Source: Colwellia sp. 20A7 (GTDB lineage Bacteria > Pseudomonadota > Gammaproteobacteria > Enterobacterales > Alteromonadaceae). From it: a stretch of 64,000 nt of DNA. This document shows positions 19,610 through 28,675 of this stretch, piece after piece. The notes beneath the pieces are model-generated. The model was not told the origin of the DNA, made no database searches, and worked only from the letters and a program-made list of their open reading frames with translations. Every line of letters begins with the position of its first letter. Position 1 is the first letter of the stretch. Where the stretch lies: positions 248,001-312,000 of the forward strand of contig NZ_CP047130.1 in NCBI RefSeq assembly GCF_009832865.1, written 5' to 3'. The position numbers and the translations under genes were made by a program.

Positions 19610-19713
19610 GAATAAAAACACAGTGTTAGCAAAGTAATGGTTGTCATTTTAACGTGATTAGTTATGCTTTGTCTGTTTTTTGTTTATAACCAAAAACAGT
19701 ACTTATAATGCAA

Positions 19714-19732
19714 TTGAGCTTCTAAAGCTCAA
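19714..19732 (+). repeat. Perfect hairpin at the 5' edge of the riboswitch
   Basis: TTGAGCTT-CTA-AAGCTCAA, an 8-base perfect stem. It shares bases 19721-19726 with the 5' strand of the proposed riboswitch P1 helix, so the two structures exclude each other. Confidence 0.6.
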
Positions 19733-19815
19733 CAAACGCAAATTTAGCGAAAGCTAGAGACGCAAAGTAACTGCCCTAAAGGGAAACCTATGACCGCGGG
19801 ATTGCCAAATTTAGA
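19721..19815 (+). ncRNA. c-di-GMP-I (GEMM-I) riboswitch aptamer
   Basis: The plus strand fits the GEMM-I consensus closely. P1 is TCTAAA (19721-19726) with TTTAGA (19810-19815). The GNRA hairpin is TTTAGC-GAAA-GCTAGA (19743-19758). It is followed at once by the invariant GACGCAAAG (19759-19767). The second hairpin carries a tetraloop-receptor pair CCTAA...TATG (19774-19793), capped by AGG-GAAA-CCT, and then CCGCGGGATTGCC. Such aptamers bind cyclic di-GMP. No gene follows on this strand: the next one begins more than 2 kb away and the DUF885 gene is antisense. The flanking genes on both sides encode GGDEF-type proteins. The target is unknown. Confidence 0.85.
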
Positions 19816-19865
19816 TGTAGTGGGGGCTCTTCTATTTTTGAACAGTCTACTGTTATTCCGCCGGT

Positions 19866-19874
19866 TTACTTTGC
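19866..19874 (+). promoter_or_regulatory. Possible expression-platform strand of the riboswitch
   Basis: TTACTTTGC is a perfect 9-base complement of GCAAAGTAA at 19762-19770, which includes the invariant GCAAAG of the aptamer. Pairing would break the ligand pocket, as an expression platform would. It is preceded by AACAG-TCTA-CTGTT (19841-19854), another small hairpin. No T-run or start codon with a ribosome site follows. Confidence 0.45.
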
Positions 19875-19907
19875 CTGGCTTCTTTGTTTCTCATTATTTA
19901 ATCTATA

Positions 19908-21677
19908 CTAATTACTTCTTTGCTCAATTATATATTTATCAATAACTTTTTCTAACATGCTTAACGGCATCGAACCATTCTTTAAAATTTGATCATGAAA
20001 ATCACGTAGATCAAACTTTTCTCCTAAGATGTCTTCTGCACTTTTTCGTAAACGCTTTATTGTTAATTCACCAATTTTGTAAGATAACGCCTGCCCAGGC
20101 CATGAGATATATCGGTCTATTTCGGTTTGTACGTTGTGTAACGAGAGCGCGGTGTTATTAGCAAGGTAATCTATAGCTTGTTGTCTAGTCCAACCTTGTG
20201 CATGCATACCGGTATCAACTACAAGACGGCAAGCCCGCCACATTTCGTAGGTTAAACGTCCAAAATCTTGATAAGGGGTTTCATATATTCCTGCTTCTAT
20301 CCCAAGGAACTCTGAATATAAGCCCCAGCCTTCACCAAAAGCAGATATATAGGTGCGATTTCTGAACTGAGGAACATTTTGCATTTCTTTAGCAATAGAG
20401 CCTTGTAGGTGATGCCCAGGTACAGCTTCATGTAAAGTTAGTGCAGGTAATGCATATAATGGACGTCGGTCTAATCGATACGTATTCACCCAATAGTTAC
20501 CTGCTTGATCATCACGAGAGGGCCCAGAGTAACGCCCTGTCGTGTATTTTGGTGCAATATTTTCGGGTACTTGAATGACACCGTAAGGTGTTCTTGGTAA
20601 TGTTTTAAATAATGAAGGAAGCTTTGCGTCCATCCTTTTAGCAATGTATGAAGCTTCTTTTAATAAGTCTAGCGGAGTCTTCGCGTAGAACTGTTCATCA
20701 GTGCGTAAAAAGTTAATAAATGCTTTGAAATCCCCGTTAAAACCAATTTTTGTTATTATTTCATCCATTTCAGCGCGTATACGTTTGACTTCAGCTAAGC
20801 CTTTTTGATGAACCTGTTCAGCAGTAATACTAATAGTGGTGTAATGCTCAACGCGGTTTTGATAATAATTTTTACCATTAGGCAGCGAGGTTGCTGCAAT
20901 GTTATCTCTTGCATTGGGTTGGTAACTATTGACCATAAAGTCATAGTATTTTTGGTAAGCAGGCATCACTTGTTCAGCCAGAATTTTTTTTGCTTCCTTT
21001 TGAAGGGTATTTTGCATTTCTGGGGAGATATAAGCCGACATTTTTTTAAAAGGTTTATAATAGCTACTCTCGGAAGTATCTTCTTTTATAAACGCTAATA
21101 TTGATTGCTCAAAGCCTTTTAAGACAATTTTAGGCTGGGTGATTTTTTCATTTATTCCTCGGTTCATCCAGAATATTTGTTGCTCAAAGTAGTGTGGAAT
21201 AGCACGTAATCTTGATAAATAATCCTGATAATCTTGCTCACTTTTTAGATTAACTTGTTGGCTAATATTCGCAATCCACACATGAAATCCAGATTCTGCT
21301 GTAAGCGGCATGTAGTGTTCTTTATTAATGTAGCTATCGAGCTTATTTTTTAGCACATAAGATAAAACCGCATGGTTAATTTGATTGTCTAAACTAAGTT
21401 TATTTACGTCAATATTAATAATTTTATTGTATATATTTTGACGCTTTATATTCTCTTGTGCTAAAAACGCGGGTGACAAATTTGGTAACTTTGCGTTATT
21501 TTCACCTGCTTGAGGTTCGTTAAAAGGGCTGCTTTTTTGATAAAATTGTTGATACGTTTGTACTAACTGTAGCAGTTGTTGATCACTGGTAGTCATTTCT
21601 ACATGATTTTGAATAGGTGCTATGTGGCTACAACTCAGTAATAGAAGTAAAAAAAGCAAGGTAAATAGATTTTTCAT
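19908..21677 (-). CDS. DUF885-family lipoprotein, probable metallopeptidase
   Basis: Exported protein of 589 aa belonging to the DUF885 family, members of which are usually regarded as zinc-dependent peptidases. The N-terminus is a lipoprotein signal peptide with lipobox LLSC (Cys16 from ATG 21677). The conserved family motif LTLHEAVPGHHLQG supplies the likely metal ligands, and FGEGWGLYSEFLGIEAGIY, further on, provides the conserved Glu-rich segment. The longer frame starts at a TTG (21686), but ATG 21677 gives a canonical lipoprotein signal (Met-Lys then a run of Leu/Phe). Substrate unknown. Monocistronic. The c-di-GMP riboswitch transcript, if it extended, would run antisense to the 3' end of this gene. 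Confidence 0.85.
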   Translation of the reverse strand: MKNLFTLLFLLLLLSCSHIAPIQNHVEMTTSDQQLLQLVQTYQQFYQKSSPFNEPQAGENNAKLPNLSPAFLAQENIKRQNIYNKIINIDVNKLSLDNQINHAVLSYVLKNKLDSYINKEHYMPLTAESGFHVWIANISQQVNLKSEQDYQDYLSRLRAIPHYFEQQIFWMNRGINEKITQPKIVLKGFEQSILAFIKEDTSESSYYKPFKKMSAYISPEMQNTLQKEAKKILAEQVMPAYQKYYDFMVNSYQPNARDNIAATSLPNGKNYYQNRVEHYTTISITAEQVHQKGLAEVKRIRAEMDEIITKIGFNGDFKAFINFLRTDEQFYAKTPLDLLKEASYIAKRMDAKLPSLFKTLPRTPYGVIQVPENIAPKYTTGRYSGPSRDDQAGNYWVNTYRLDRRPLYALPALTLHEAVPGHHLQGSIAKEMQNVPQFRNRTYISAFGEGWGLYSEFLGIEAGIYETPYQDFGRLTYEMWRACRLVVDTGMHAQGWTRQQAIDYLANNTALSLHNVQTEIDRYISWPGQALSYKIGELTIKRLRKSAEDILGEKFDLRDFHDQILKNGSMPLSMLEKVIDKYIIEQRSN

Positions 21678-21882
21678 TATGATCAACTCAATTAAAAATA
21701 CGATGTACAGTAGCTGTATTCTAACTGAAATTAATAATAAATTTAGTAGATATTTAAGTATAAATACTTCAAAATAAATTTACTTTAATTGAAATAACTT
21801 TTTGTTTAATGAGCAATTTGTTAGTTTAGTTGGTATAACAGATGCGCTAGGCTTAAATTAGTAGTTTCATAGAGGTAAACCG

Positions 21883-22866
21883 TTGAAATATCATGACTCC
21901 ATAATGCAAGCAAACACAACTATGTCGCAGGCAGTTATTCAACTGAACCAGTGGGATTTACCTGTGAACCCGGTCAACTATGCTGTTAGCTACGAGTACT
22001 GTAAAAATAATAATCAATTGCTTATCGCTAACATCAAACACTTACGTTTATCTGGAAAAGTGTTAGATAACTTTTTTATGGAGCAACTGTTTAAAGACTA
22101 TTTACTTGAACAAAGTAAATTTCGTGATGAAATCATTTCAGACCTATCACATCTCTTTACTGAAATTAATTCAAGTTGCGAAAAGTCCATCACTGGATCA
22201 CAGCGTTTTATTGAAGAACTTGACGATAGTATTCCTGCATTAATGTCGAGTAATAAAAATAGTGTGAGGTTGGCAATTGCTAAGCTTCATCAAGCATCAA
22301 TCACCTTCAAAAATCAGCAAAAAAATTTAGTAGAACAAGTTGAAATATCTAAATTAAAAACACAAAAATTAGAAGCTGAACTTGAAGAAGTTCGTCGAGA
22401 AATATACCTAGATCCCGTAACAGGATTACATAACAAAAAAGCGATGTCTAAGCACGTTGATACTTGGTTAAGCGAAGATGCCAACAGAAAAATTGCCGCT
22501 ATTGTGATTAGTGTTGATCATTTTAAAATATTTAGTGATCGATTTGGTGCTTTAATTGGTGATGTTATTCTGTCAAAAATAGCGAAAAAAGTCGCTAGTT
22601 ATGTTGATGTTAGTGGTTTACCTGTTCGCTCTGCCACCGACGAGTTTATTCTTTTAATGCCCGATGTCGATGGTAGTATAGCAAGTGAAGTGGCAGAAAA
22701 AATAAAACAAGGAGTTGATAAGCTTCGCTTTATTAGTATTCAATCAGGTATTCGATTGCCAAAGATGAGTATTTCATGCGGTATTACTGAAATGAGAAAT
22801 CAAGAATCTTTATCCCATCTTATCAATAGAGGCCGTAAAAATATAACCACGCAAAATAATTGCTAG
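21883..22866 (+). CDS. GGDEF-domain protein with altered signature (ATDEF)
   Basis: Cytoplasmic protein of 327 aa. The N-terminal helical region (about 20-150) has the PVNPVNYAVSYEYC signature seen in a family of cytoplasmic diguanylate cyclases, then a coiled-coil linker (150-172) and a GGDEF domain from DPVTGLHNKKA (178) to the end. The substrate helix SVDHFKIFSDRFG retains the metal-binding Asp212, but the signature loop reads ATDEF (251-255): both glycines are lost while Asp-Glu-Phe stays. Activity is therefore uncertain. The start is TTG 21883, supported by AGAGGT six bases upstream; the first in-frame ATG (codon 8) has none. Confidence 0.85.
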   Translation: MKYHDSIMQANTTMSQAVIQLNQWDLPVNPVNYAVSYEYCKNNNQLLIANIKHLRLSGKVLDNFFMEQLFKDYLLEQSKFRDEIISDLSHLFTEINSSCEKSITGSQRFIEELDDSIPALMSSNKNSVRLAIAKLHQASITFKNQQKNLVEQVEISKLKTQKLEAELEEVRREIYLDPVTGLHNKKAMSKHVDTWLSEDANRKIAAIVISVDHFKIFSDRFGALIGDVILSKIAKKVASYVDVSGLPVRSATDEFILLMPDVDGSIASEVAEKIKQGVDKLRFISIQSGIRLPKMSISCGITEMRNQESLSHLINRGRKNITTQNNC

Positions 22867-22872
22867 TTGTTA

Positions 22873-23334
22873 TTATTTATCTAATAAATTTGCCAGCTCT
22901 TGCAGATTATTCTCAGAAAAAACCTGAATACCTTCTTGAGTCAGTATTTTACTGGTTACTCCTTGTCCTGATATTTTTTTATTTGAAAATGAACCGTCAT
23001 AAATAAGTGTGCTACCACAAGATGGGCTAGATTCTTTCAGGATCGCAAATCGAATATTGTGTTGTCGGCATAATGTTAATGCCAGCTTTGCACCAAGGTT
23101 GAACTCCTTAGTAACATCCGTCCCTGAAACTGTAATAATTTGATCACTATTGGGCTGTTGTTCTGCTGGCTCTCTAGGAACAGACAAACCACCTGAAACT
23201 TCAGGGCAAATCGCAATCAATCTATTTTGTTTTTGCCATAGTGCTAGCAGTGAATATTCTAATTGTATAATTTCACTATTATAGCGAACCTTATCACCTA
23301 AAAAGCACCGGCTAATTAATATATGATCAAACAT
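22873..23334 (-). CDS. DUF523 family protein
   Basis: Small cytoplasmic protein of 153 aa with the DUF523 pattern: ISRCFLGDKVRYN at the start, ICPEVSGGLSVPREPAE in the middle and ILKESSPSCGSTLIYDG near residue 100. The conserved cysteines (ISRC, ICPE, PSCG) suggest a metal or redox site. Biochemical function of the family is not known to me. Its start overlaps the end of the 101-aa gene upstream by eight bases, so the two are a translationally coupled pair. It converges with the GGDEF gene, with stops six bases apart. Confidence 0.85.
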   Translation of the reverse strand: MFDHILISRCFLGDKVRYNSEIIQLEYSLLALWQKQNRLIAICPEVSGGLSVPREPAEQQPNSDQIITVSGTDVTKEFNLGAKLALTLCRQHNIRFAILKESSPSCGSTLIYDGSFSNKKISGQGVTSKILTQEGIQVFSENNLQELANLLDK

Positions 23335-23632
23335 GGTTTGTTAAGACACTATGTAATGGTTGAATTTGTGCAGAACTTATTTCATTGTGGGCGCTAAACC
23401 AGCATGATTGGCTGTAATAATCAAAATTTAATATAAGTTCAGCGCTTGACCACAAGAAACGAATATTTTCTCTGTCTGCGCCTATGGTTGCTTCCTTTAT
23501 GGAATGGTCTGGTATTTTACTTAATAATAATTGACTAAGCGTTACAATATCTTCTTGAAACCAAGTTTTTTCAAATAAAACACTTATTTGTTCATCAATT
23601 AATTCAATTGATTTTATTTTTAGCTGTGTCAT
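23327..23632 (-). CDS. Small protein of unknown function (possibly DUF3630-like)
   Basis: A 101-aa cytoplasmic protein with no signal peptide. It has a helical N-terminus and alternating strand-like segments (FLWSSAELILNFDYYSQSCWFSA). It resembles small proteins of Alteromonadales/Shewanella that I associate with DUF3630, but this is memory of overall shape and not a match I could verify. Overlaps DUF523 by eight bases, so the two are probably made together. Regulatory region 23633-23828 is shared divergently with cytochrome c553. Confidence 0.6.
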   Translation of the reverse strand: MTQLKIKSIELIDEQISVLFEKTWFQEDIVTLSQLLLSKIPDHSIKEATIGADRENIRFLWSSAELILNFDYYSQSCWFSAHNEISSAQIQPLHSVLTNHV

Positions 23633-23828
23633 TAAGTTCTCATAGAATGAAATAAAGTTAATTTATTTAGGTGGTTATAACTTATCTACGTATTATAAAG
23701 CAGCAGATATAACCGTCGACCTTTGATATTGATTATATGATTAAACCAAAAAAACAACGACATAATAGCTTATTTTATTTATACTGAATCCAGAATATAA
23801 ATTTAATATTTAAAGAGAGAGTATTACT

Positions 23829-24128
23829 ATGAAAAAACTTATCCTCGCACTTTCTACTACTGTATTGATGGCATCTCCTGTTTTTGCTGGTGATGCGGCT
23901 GCTGGTAAAGGTAAATCAATGATGTGTGCTGCATGTCATGGTGCTGAAGGTGTTTCAGCTATTCCTATTTACCCTAACCTTGCTGGGCAAAAAGAAGCGT
24001 ACCTTGCAAAGCAACTAAAAGCTTTTAAATCAGGCACGCGTGATGATCCTACAATGAAAGGTATGTCTGCTGCATTAAGCGATGAAGATATAGCTGATTT
24101 AGCTGCTTATTATGCTAGCTTAAAATAA
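23829..24128 (+). CDS. Periplasmic cytochrome c553 (class I c-type)
   Basis: Small soluble electron carrier of 99 aa. Signal peptide residues 1-20 ending PVFA, then a single haem site CAACH (Cys33, Cys36, His37) and a C-terminal Met in [11 protein letters not shown] as the likely sixth ligand. Pattern and size match c553/c554-type monohaem cytochromes that deliver electrons to terminal oxidases or peroxidases. The AGAGAG before the ATG acts as ribosome site. It forms a single-gene unit closed by a strong terminator at 24165. Its redox partners cannot be inferred from the neighbours. Confidence 0.9.
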   Translation: MKKLILALSTTVLMASPVFAGDAAAGKGKSMMCAACHGAEGVSAIPIYPNLAGQKEAYLAKQLKAFKSGTRDDPTMKGMSAALSDEDIADLAAYYASLK

Positions 24129-24164
24129 AATATTCTATTAGATACAACCTGTCCTTAGTATATT

Positions 24165-24188
24165 AAAAAGCGCTTTTGAGCGCTTTTT
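24165..24188. terminator. Bidirectional terminator between cytochrome c553 and recQ
   Basis: Stem AAAAAGCGC-TTTTGA-GCGCTTTTT, with A-run and T-run on either side, between two converging genes. Confidence 0.9.
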
Positions 24189-24267
24189 CTGATCTTAAAA
24201 CATGATGATAGGTACTGTACAAGCTTAATTAAACCGAGTTCAGGTTAACTAGGTTAAATTCGGGAAG

Positions 24268-26091
24268 CTAAGTGTTTTCTTTAATGAGCTCAATAAAGGC
24301 TTTACCGTATCGTGACAATTTGACATCACCAATACCGCTAATGGTTAGCATTTGTGTGGACGTTGTTGGTTTTGCTCTTGCTAATTCCGACAATGTTGCA
24401 TCATTAAACACAATGAAAGGTGCAATGTTTTCACTATCGGCGATACTTTTTCTAAGTTCACGTAATTTACTGAACAACGCTTTATCATAAGGTTGAGTCT
24501 GATTTTTACTTTGCCAGTAACTGGCTTTTTGTAAGCGAGGACTCGCGAGCATTAATGGCTCTGTTGCCTTAAGTACGCTTCTTGATGCTTCGGTTAAACA
24601 AAGGGCTGATTGTTGCTCTATATCTTGTTGTAGATAGCCTAAGTGGATTAACTGGCCAATAATTGCAAACCAATAACCGGGTGACTTACCACTACCAATA
24701 CCAAATGTTGATACTTTATCGTGTTCTTGGGTTAATACTTTACTATTCTTTTCACCGCGTAGTACATCAACTACATGGTTGATATCACCTTGCTGCTTAA
24801 TACGAAAAACACAAGACAATACCTTTTGAGAGGCTTCCGTTGCATCGAATTGGCTAGGTGGATCTAAGCAAATATCACAATTACCACAGCCTTGTTGTGT
24901 ATATTCAGCAAAATAGTTTAGTACAACTTGTCTGCGGCAAGTTTGCGCTTCTATAAAAGCATTCATCGCTCCAAAACGTTGCATTTCTACATTAACGCGT
25001 TGAGAGTTATCACCTTCGCTAATACGTTTTTTAATACGACTTATATCTTTATCGGCCACTAAAAATAATGCTTCAGCAGGTAAGCCATCACGGCCTGCTC
25101 GGCCTATTTCTTGATAGTATGACTCTAATGTACGTGGTGGTTCAAAATGAATAACATAGCGCACATTAGGTTTATTAATCCCTAAACCAAAAGCAACGGT
25201 AGCAATAACTATTTGAATGTTGTCTTTAGTAAAGCCTTCCTGCACAAGTGCTCTAATGTCAGTTTCTAATCCGGCATGATAGGCCGCACAATTAATACCA
25301 CAAGCAGCTAAATATTTTGATAGTTTCTCTACTTGCCAGCGACTATTACAATAAATAATACCAGAATCATCGCCTTGCTTTCTTACATAACCTAATACTT
25401 GTTTTTCACCATCGTATTTTGGCGCTAATGTAAAACGTATATTGGGTCTATCAAAACTGTCTAAGTGAATATAAGGGTTATTTAATGATAATTGCGTGAG
25501 TATATCTTTGCGTGTAGTGACATCTGCTGTAGCTGTTAACGCCATTACAGGCACATAAGGAAAGTGTTGTTTTAAAACGTGTAACTGCGTGTAAGCAGGG
25601 CGAAAATCGTGTCCCCACTGAGAAATACAATGCGCTTCGTCTATAGCAAACATACTTAGTTGTAATTCGCTTAAACCTTGTAAGAAATAACGATTTGTTA
25701 ATCGTTCAGGCGCAACATAAAGCAGTTTTATTTTACCTTGTGATAACTTTAAAAATATCTCGTTAATTGTGGTTTGATCTAGAGATGAATTAATAAAGGC
25801 TGCCGAAATTCCTTGATGTGTCAGATTATCTACTTGATCTTTCATCAAGGCGATTAGCGGTGATACAATAATAGTAACGCCTGGTAGCAACACTGCTGGT
25901 AGTTGATAACATAACGATTTTCCGCCACCAGTGGGCATTAGCACTAAAGAATCTCTTCCCTGCATAAGGTTGTTGATTATTTCTGCTTGGCCTGAGCGAA
26001 AGCTGTCGTAACCAAAATAGTGCTTTAACGTGCTAAGCAATAAATTTTGTTGATCAGATTCAGTGGCAGTAGGCAGGGTAACAGTATTCAA
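24268..26091 (-). CDS. recQ: ATP-dependent DNA helicase RecQ
   Basis: 3'-5' DNA helicase of 607 aa for recombination and fork repair (RecF pathway). Walker A MPTGGGKS (52-59), DEAH box (151-154) and further superfamily-2 motifs such as [11 protein letters not shown], then [19 protein letters not shown] and [10 protein letters not shown]. The RecQ-specific zinc-binding cysteines are in [10 protein letters not shown]...GCGNCDIC. A winged-helix domain and a C-terminal HRDC domain (from about 520) complete the standard layout. Length equals E. coli RecQ. It is divergent from a yigI-like thioesterase and rarD; E. coli also keeps recQ close to yigI and rarD, so the neighbourhood is ancient. Confidence 0.96.
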   Translation of the reverse strand: MNTVTLPTATESDQQNLLLSTLKHYFGYDSFRSGQAEIINNLMQGRDSLVLMPTGGGKSLCYQLPAVLLPGVTIIVSPLIALMKDQVDNLTHQGISAAFINSSLDQTTINEIFLKLSQGKIKLLYVAPERLTNRYFLQGLSELQLSMFAIDEAHCISQWGHDFRPAYTQLHVLKQHFPYVPVMALTATADVTTRKDILTQLSLNNPYIHLDSFDRPNIRFTLAPKYDGEKQVLGYVRKQGDDSGIIYCNSRWQVEKLSKYLAACGINCAAYHAGLETDIRALVQEGFTKDNIQIVIATVAFGLGINKPNVRYVIHFEPPRTLESYYQEIGRAGRDGLPAEALFLVADKDISRIKKRISEGDNSQRVNVEMQRFGAMNAFIEAQTCRRQVVLNYFAEYTQQGCGNCDICLDPPSQFDATEASQKVLSCVFRIKQQGDINHVVDVLRGEKNSKVLTQEHDKVSTFGIGSGKSPGYWFAIIGQLIHLGYLQQDIEQQSALCLTEASRSVLKATEPLMLASPRLQKASYWQSKNQTQPYDKALFSKLRELRKSIADSENIAPFIVFNDATLSELARAKPTTSTQMLTISGIGDVKLSRYGKAFIELIKENT

Positions 26092-26242
26092 CAGATAGTC
26101 TTTAATAAGTGATATTAGCCCTTATTTTACCTGAGAGACGAGGGCGTGACATCATTATTTTTCAATTTTGTAAAAATGATGATAATCTGATTCAAACAAG
26201 TCAGACCAGAATGTGTTTGAATGAACTGTAAGGTGTATTTGA

Positions 26243-26698
26243 ATGAATCGAGAAGACATGTATCAACAAGTCACTGCTTTTTGGAATGGTAATATGCCAT
26301 TTAACCAACTGTTAGGTCTTGAAATCACCCGTTTTAATGCACAAAAATCTGAAGTCCGTTTTCCATGGAATGATAAGCTGATTGGTAACCCGATACAGAA
26401 AATCCTGCATGGCGGTGTAACAGCGTCGGCACTTGATCTTGCCGGTGGTGCAGTTGTAGTTGCCAATATCATAGAGCAACTTCCTGACGTTACGCCGGTC
26501 ACTATTCAACAAAGTTTAAAAAAAATTAGCACGATAGATTTACGTACAGATTACTTACGACCAGGACGAGGTGAAGAATTTATTGTAACTGCACATATTA
26601 TTCGTAGTGGCAGTAAAGTTGCTGTTGCGCGTATGGAAATGCACAATGAACTCGGCGACCATATTGCTTTTGGTACGGGTACTTATATTGTTGGCTAG
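26243..26698 (+). CDS. yigI: YigI-type hotdog thioesterase
   Basis: Single-hotdog PaaI-type thioesterase of 151 aa, expected to hydrolyse an acyl-CoA thioester. The hotdog core motif HGGVTASALDLAGGAVVV (about residues 57-74) contains the usual His-Gly-Gly and the acidic catalytic position, and LRTDYLRPGRGEEF matches the second half of the fold. Position between recQ and rarD mirrors E. coli yigI. Substrate unknown from sequence. AAGGTG lies upstream of the ATG. Divergent from recQ with a 151-base gap. Confidence 0.85.
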   Translation: MNREDMYQQVTAFWNGNMPFNQLLGLEITRFNAQKSEVRFPWNDKLIGNPIQKILHGGVTASALDLAGGAVVVANIIEQLPDVTPVTIQQSLKKISTIDLRTDYLRPGRGEEFIVTAHIIRSGSKVAVARMEMHNELGDHIAFGTGTYIVG

Positions 26699-26807
26699 TT
26701 TACAAAACTTTAAACGTTGGCAATGTTAATACACTTACCTGACACTGATTTCTTTGATGTTGTGCTATGATGCTGTTCTAGCTAGTTATTATCACAAAAA
26801 GAAATCT

Positions 26808-27719
26808 ATGGCTCTTTCACAACCAAAATCATCAACAGGCAGTGGCGTAACCAATGCACTAGCAGCTTATTTTATGTGGGGACTTGCGCCAATATATTTT
26901 AAGTTGTTGATTGATATTGGCGCGGGCGAAATCTTAATGCACCGTGTTGTTTGGTCAAGTGCCTTTCTATTGTTATTAGTATTACTAAGCAAAAAACGAC
27001 TGGTACTAATTCAACTATGCAAGCAACCTAAAGTTATAGCCAAACTGAGTTTGTCAGCGTCGATATTAGCGGTTAACTGGTTGTTATTTATATGGGCAAT
27101 CAATAATAATCATTTACTCGATGCGAGTTTAGGTTACTTCATTAATCCTCTATTTAATGTTGCTCTTGGTATGATGTTTTTTAATGAACGTTTGCGACGC
27201 AACCAGAAAATTGCCGTAGCTTTGGCCGGATTTGGTGTCTTTGTGCAACTTTTTACTGTTGGCTCGCTTCCTTTGGTTTCTTTAGTACTAGCAAGCACTT
27301 TTGCTATTTATGGTGTATTAAGAAAAAAAATGCATGTTGACTCTTTTGTTGGCCTGCTTATTGAGTCTTTATTAATGCTACCTATTGCTTTGCTTTATTG
27401 GTTCTATTTTATCGACAGTGCAACAGCCGATTTAACCTCGAATAGCGCCTCATTAAACTTTACCCTAATAATGGCGGGTATTGTTACTACTGCGCCTTTA
27501 TTGTGCTTTACCGCTGCTGCTAAACGTCTAACCTTATCAAGCTTAGGTTTTTTCCAATATATAGGGCCAAGTATCATGTTTTTACTTGCTACTTTTTATT
27601 ATAAAGAATCAATGCAATTAGCGGAGTTTGCGACGTTTATTTTTATTTGGTTGGCCTTAGCGCTTTATAGTATTGATGCTTACCGTACTATGAAAAAAAC
27701 TCAAATACCTAATACCTAA
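26808..27719 (+). CDS. rarD: RarD (EamA-family transporter)
   Basis: Inner-membrane protein of about 303 aa with ten predicted transmembrane helices of the drug/metabolite transporter superfamily. The first, GVTNALAAYFMWGLAPIYFKLL, is the signature RarD opening, and LGYFINPLFNVALGMMFFNERL follows around the third. The C-terminal ALYSIDAYRTMKK is also characteristic. Named for chloramphenicol sensitivity in E. coli, its natural substrate is not established. I chose ATG 26808; the frame extends to a TTG at 26754 that adds 18 unlikely residues. The last four codons and the stop lie inside a heptamer tandem repeat. Confidence 0.9.
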   Translation: MALSQPKSSTGSGVTNALAAYFMWGLAPIYFKLLIDIGAGEILMHRVVWSSAFLLLLVLLSKKRLVLIQLCKQPKVIAKLSLSASILAVNWLLFIWAINNNHLLDASLGYFINPLFNVALGMMFFNERLRRNQKIAVALAGFGVFVQLFTVGSLPLVSLVLASTFAIYGVLRKKMHVDSFVGLLIESLLMLPIALLYWFYFIDSATADLTSNSASLNFTLIMAGIVTTAPLLCFTAAAKRLTLSSLGFFQYIGPSIMFLLATFYYKESMQLAEFATFIFIWLALALYSIDAYRTMKKTQIPNT

Positions 27720-27738
27720 TACCTAATACCTAATACCT
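27704..27738. repeat. Heptamer tandem repeat (AATACCT)x5 at the rarD stop
   Basis: Five perfect copies of AATACCT that include the rarD stop (27717-27719). Reading from the gene, the stop is met in the second copy, so a change in copy number above two or three would not alter the protein. The unit length (7) equals that of the repeat at 7715. Confidence 0.92.
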
Positions 27739-27764
27739 AATAGCCTAGCGAATACTAGGTTATT
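27739..27764. terminator. Possible terminator after rarD
   Basis: Hairpin AATAGCCTAG-CGAATA-CTAGGTTATT directly after the heptamer repeat. The stem has one mismatch and is not followed by a clear T-run, so it is only a likely terminator. The rest of the gap to 27925 shows nothing else. Confidence 0.45.
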
Positions 27765-27925
27765 ATTGTGTAGGAAAGTTTGTGGTTGATTTGATTAATA
27801 TAATTGTTATTATTTTGGTATTCTCTTGAGATATTAGTCTCAGCTCTTATTAATTGAAGGGCAACGTAAAAGCACAAACTTATTGATAATAATACTTCTT
27901 CTAACAGGCTATAAGCGCTATTTTT

Positions 27926-28600
27926 ATGCATAAAATAAAATCATCTACCGTAAGCCAACAATTATGTGCTGTTACTCTGCTAGGAAATTTAGTTGCCGAT
28001 CCTGATATTCGTTATCGAGCTAATCCTATCTCCGCAATAACTGAAATTACGCTTGCCACAAGCTCAAAATGGTTAGACAAAAAAACAAATCAATTTAAAG
28101 AGTGGACTAGCTACCATAGTATTAAAGTTGAAGGTGATTTGGTTGAGCAAACGCTACTAACCGCTAAAAAAGGTGATATTCTTCTAGTTCACGGTTACTT
28201 GAGTCATATAAAATCAAATGGCGATGCAAAAAGTACGGACTTATCTATTGTGCATGCTAATTTTATTCAAAAGTTTAATAAAGGCTATACTCAAACAATT
28301 AATCAAATTTTATGTAGTGCTCAGCTTACTTCTATTCCTAAACTGATAACTACGCAAAATAATAAAAACTTAGCGCAAGCGACTATAATTATTAATCAGC
28401 AAAATTATTCTGTGGACAAGCAATGCTGGTTAAGCCATCAGGTAGAGCTGGAATTGCATGTGTGGGGTAAACAAGCACAGTACTTAGTTGAGAATGCAAA
28501 AGTGAATGATAATGTCATGGTAGAAGGTAAATTGAGTTATTTAGCTATGGCGGATAAAAAACAATTTATAGACGCTAAAACAGTACACATATTGTCTTAA
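27926..28600 (+). CDS. Protein with two SSB-like OB folds
   Basis: A 224-aa soluble protein. Residues 11-110 closely resemble the single-stranded-DNA-binding fold of SSB: AVTLLGNLVADPDIRYR, then ITEITLATSSKWLDKKT, WTSYHSIKVEG and KKGDILLVHGYLS, matching the SSB order (LGNLGxDPEVRY, T.W, H.V.. and G..V.VEG.L). Residues 125-224 repeat a weaker version (ILCSAQLTS, then VELELHVWGKQAQYLVENAKVNDNVMVEGKLSYL). The acidic SSB tail (DDDIPF) is absent. So it looks like a tandem duplication rather than the housekeeping SSB, and might bind single strands as a dimer. Function unproven. No strong ribosome site before the ATG. Confidence 0.75.
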   Translation: MHKIKSSTVSQQLCAVTLLGNLVADPDIRYRANPISAITEITLATSSKWLDKKTNQFKEWTSYHSIKVEGDLVEQTLLTAKKGDILLVHGYLSHIKSNGDAKSTDLSIVHANFIQKFNKGYTQTINQILCSAQLTSIPKLITTQNNKNLAQATIIINQQNYSVDKQCWLSHQVELELHVWGKQAQYLVENAKVNDNVMVEGKLSYLAMADKKQFIDAKTVHILS

Positions 28601-28675
28601 TCTAAAGACCAAACAGCTTATATTCTAAAAATTTAAGCAGAAACTCTTACAATATTAAAATAAAGTGAAAAAATT

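Noticed and set aside
19622..19907. Riboswitch as leader of the TPR/GGDEF gene
   Set aside because: The conserved GACGCAAAG core and receptor are on the plus strand, opposite to that gene, so it cannot be its mRNA leader.
27704..27738. Heptamer array as a CRISPR or phase-variation switch
   Set aside because: There are no spacers, and the rarD stop is reached in the second repeat unit, so copy number would not change the protein.
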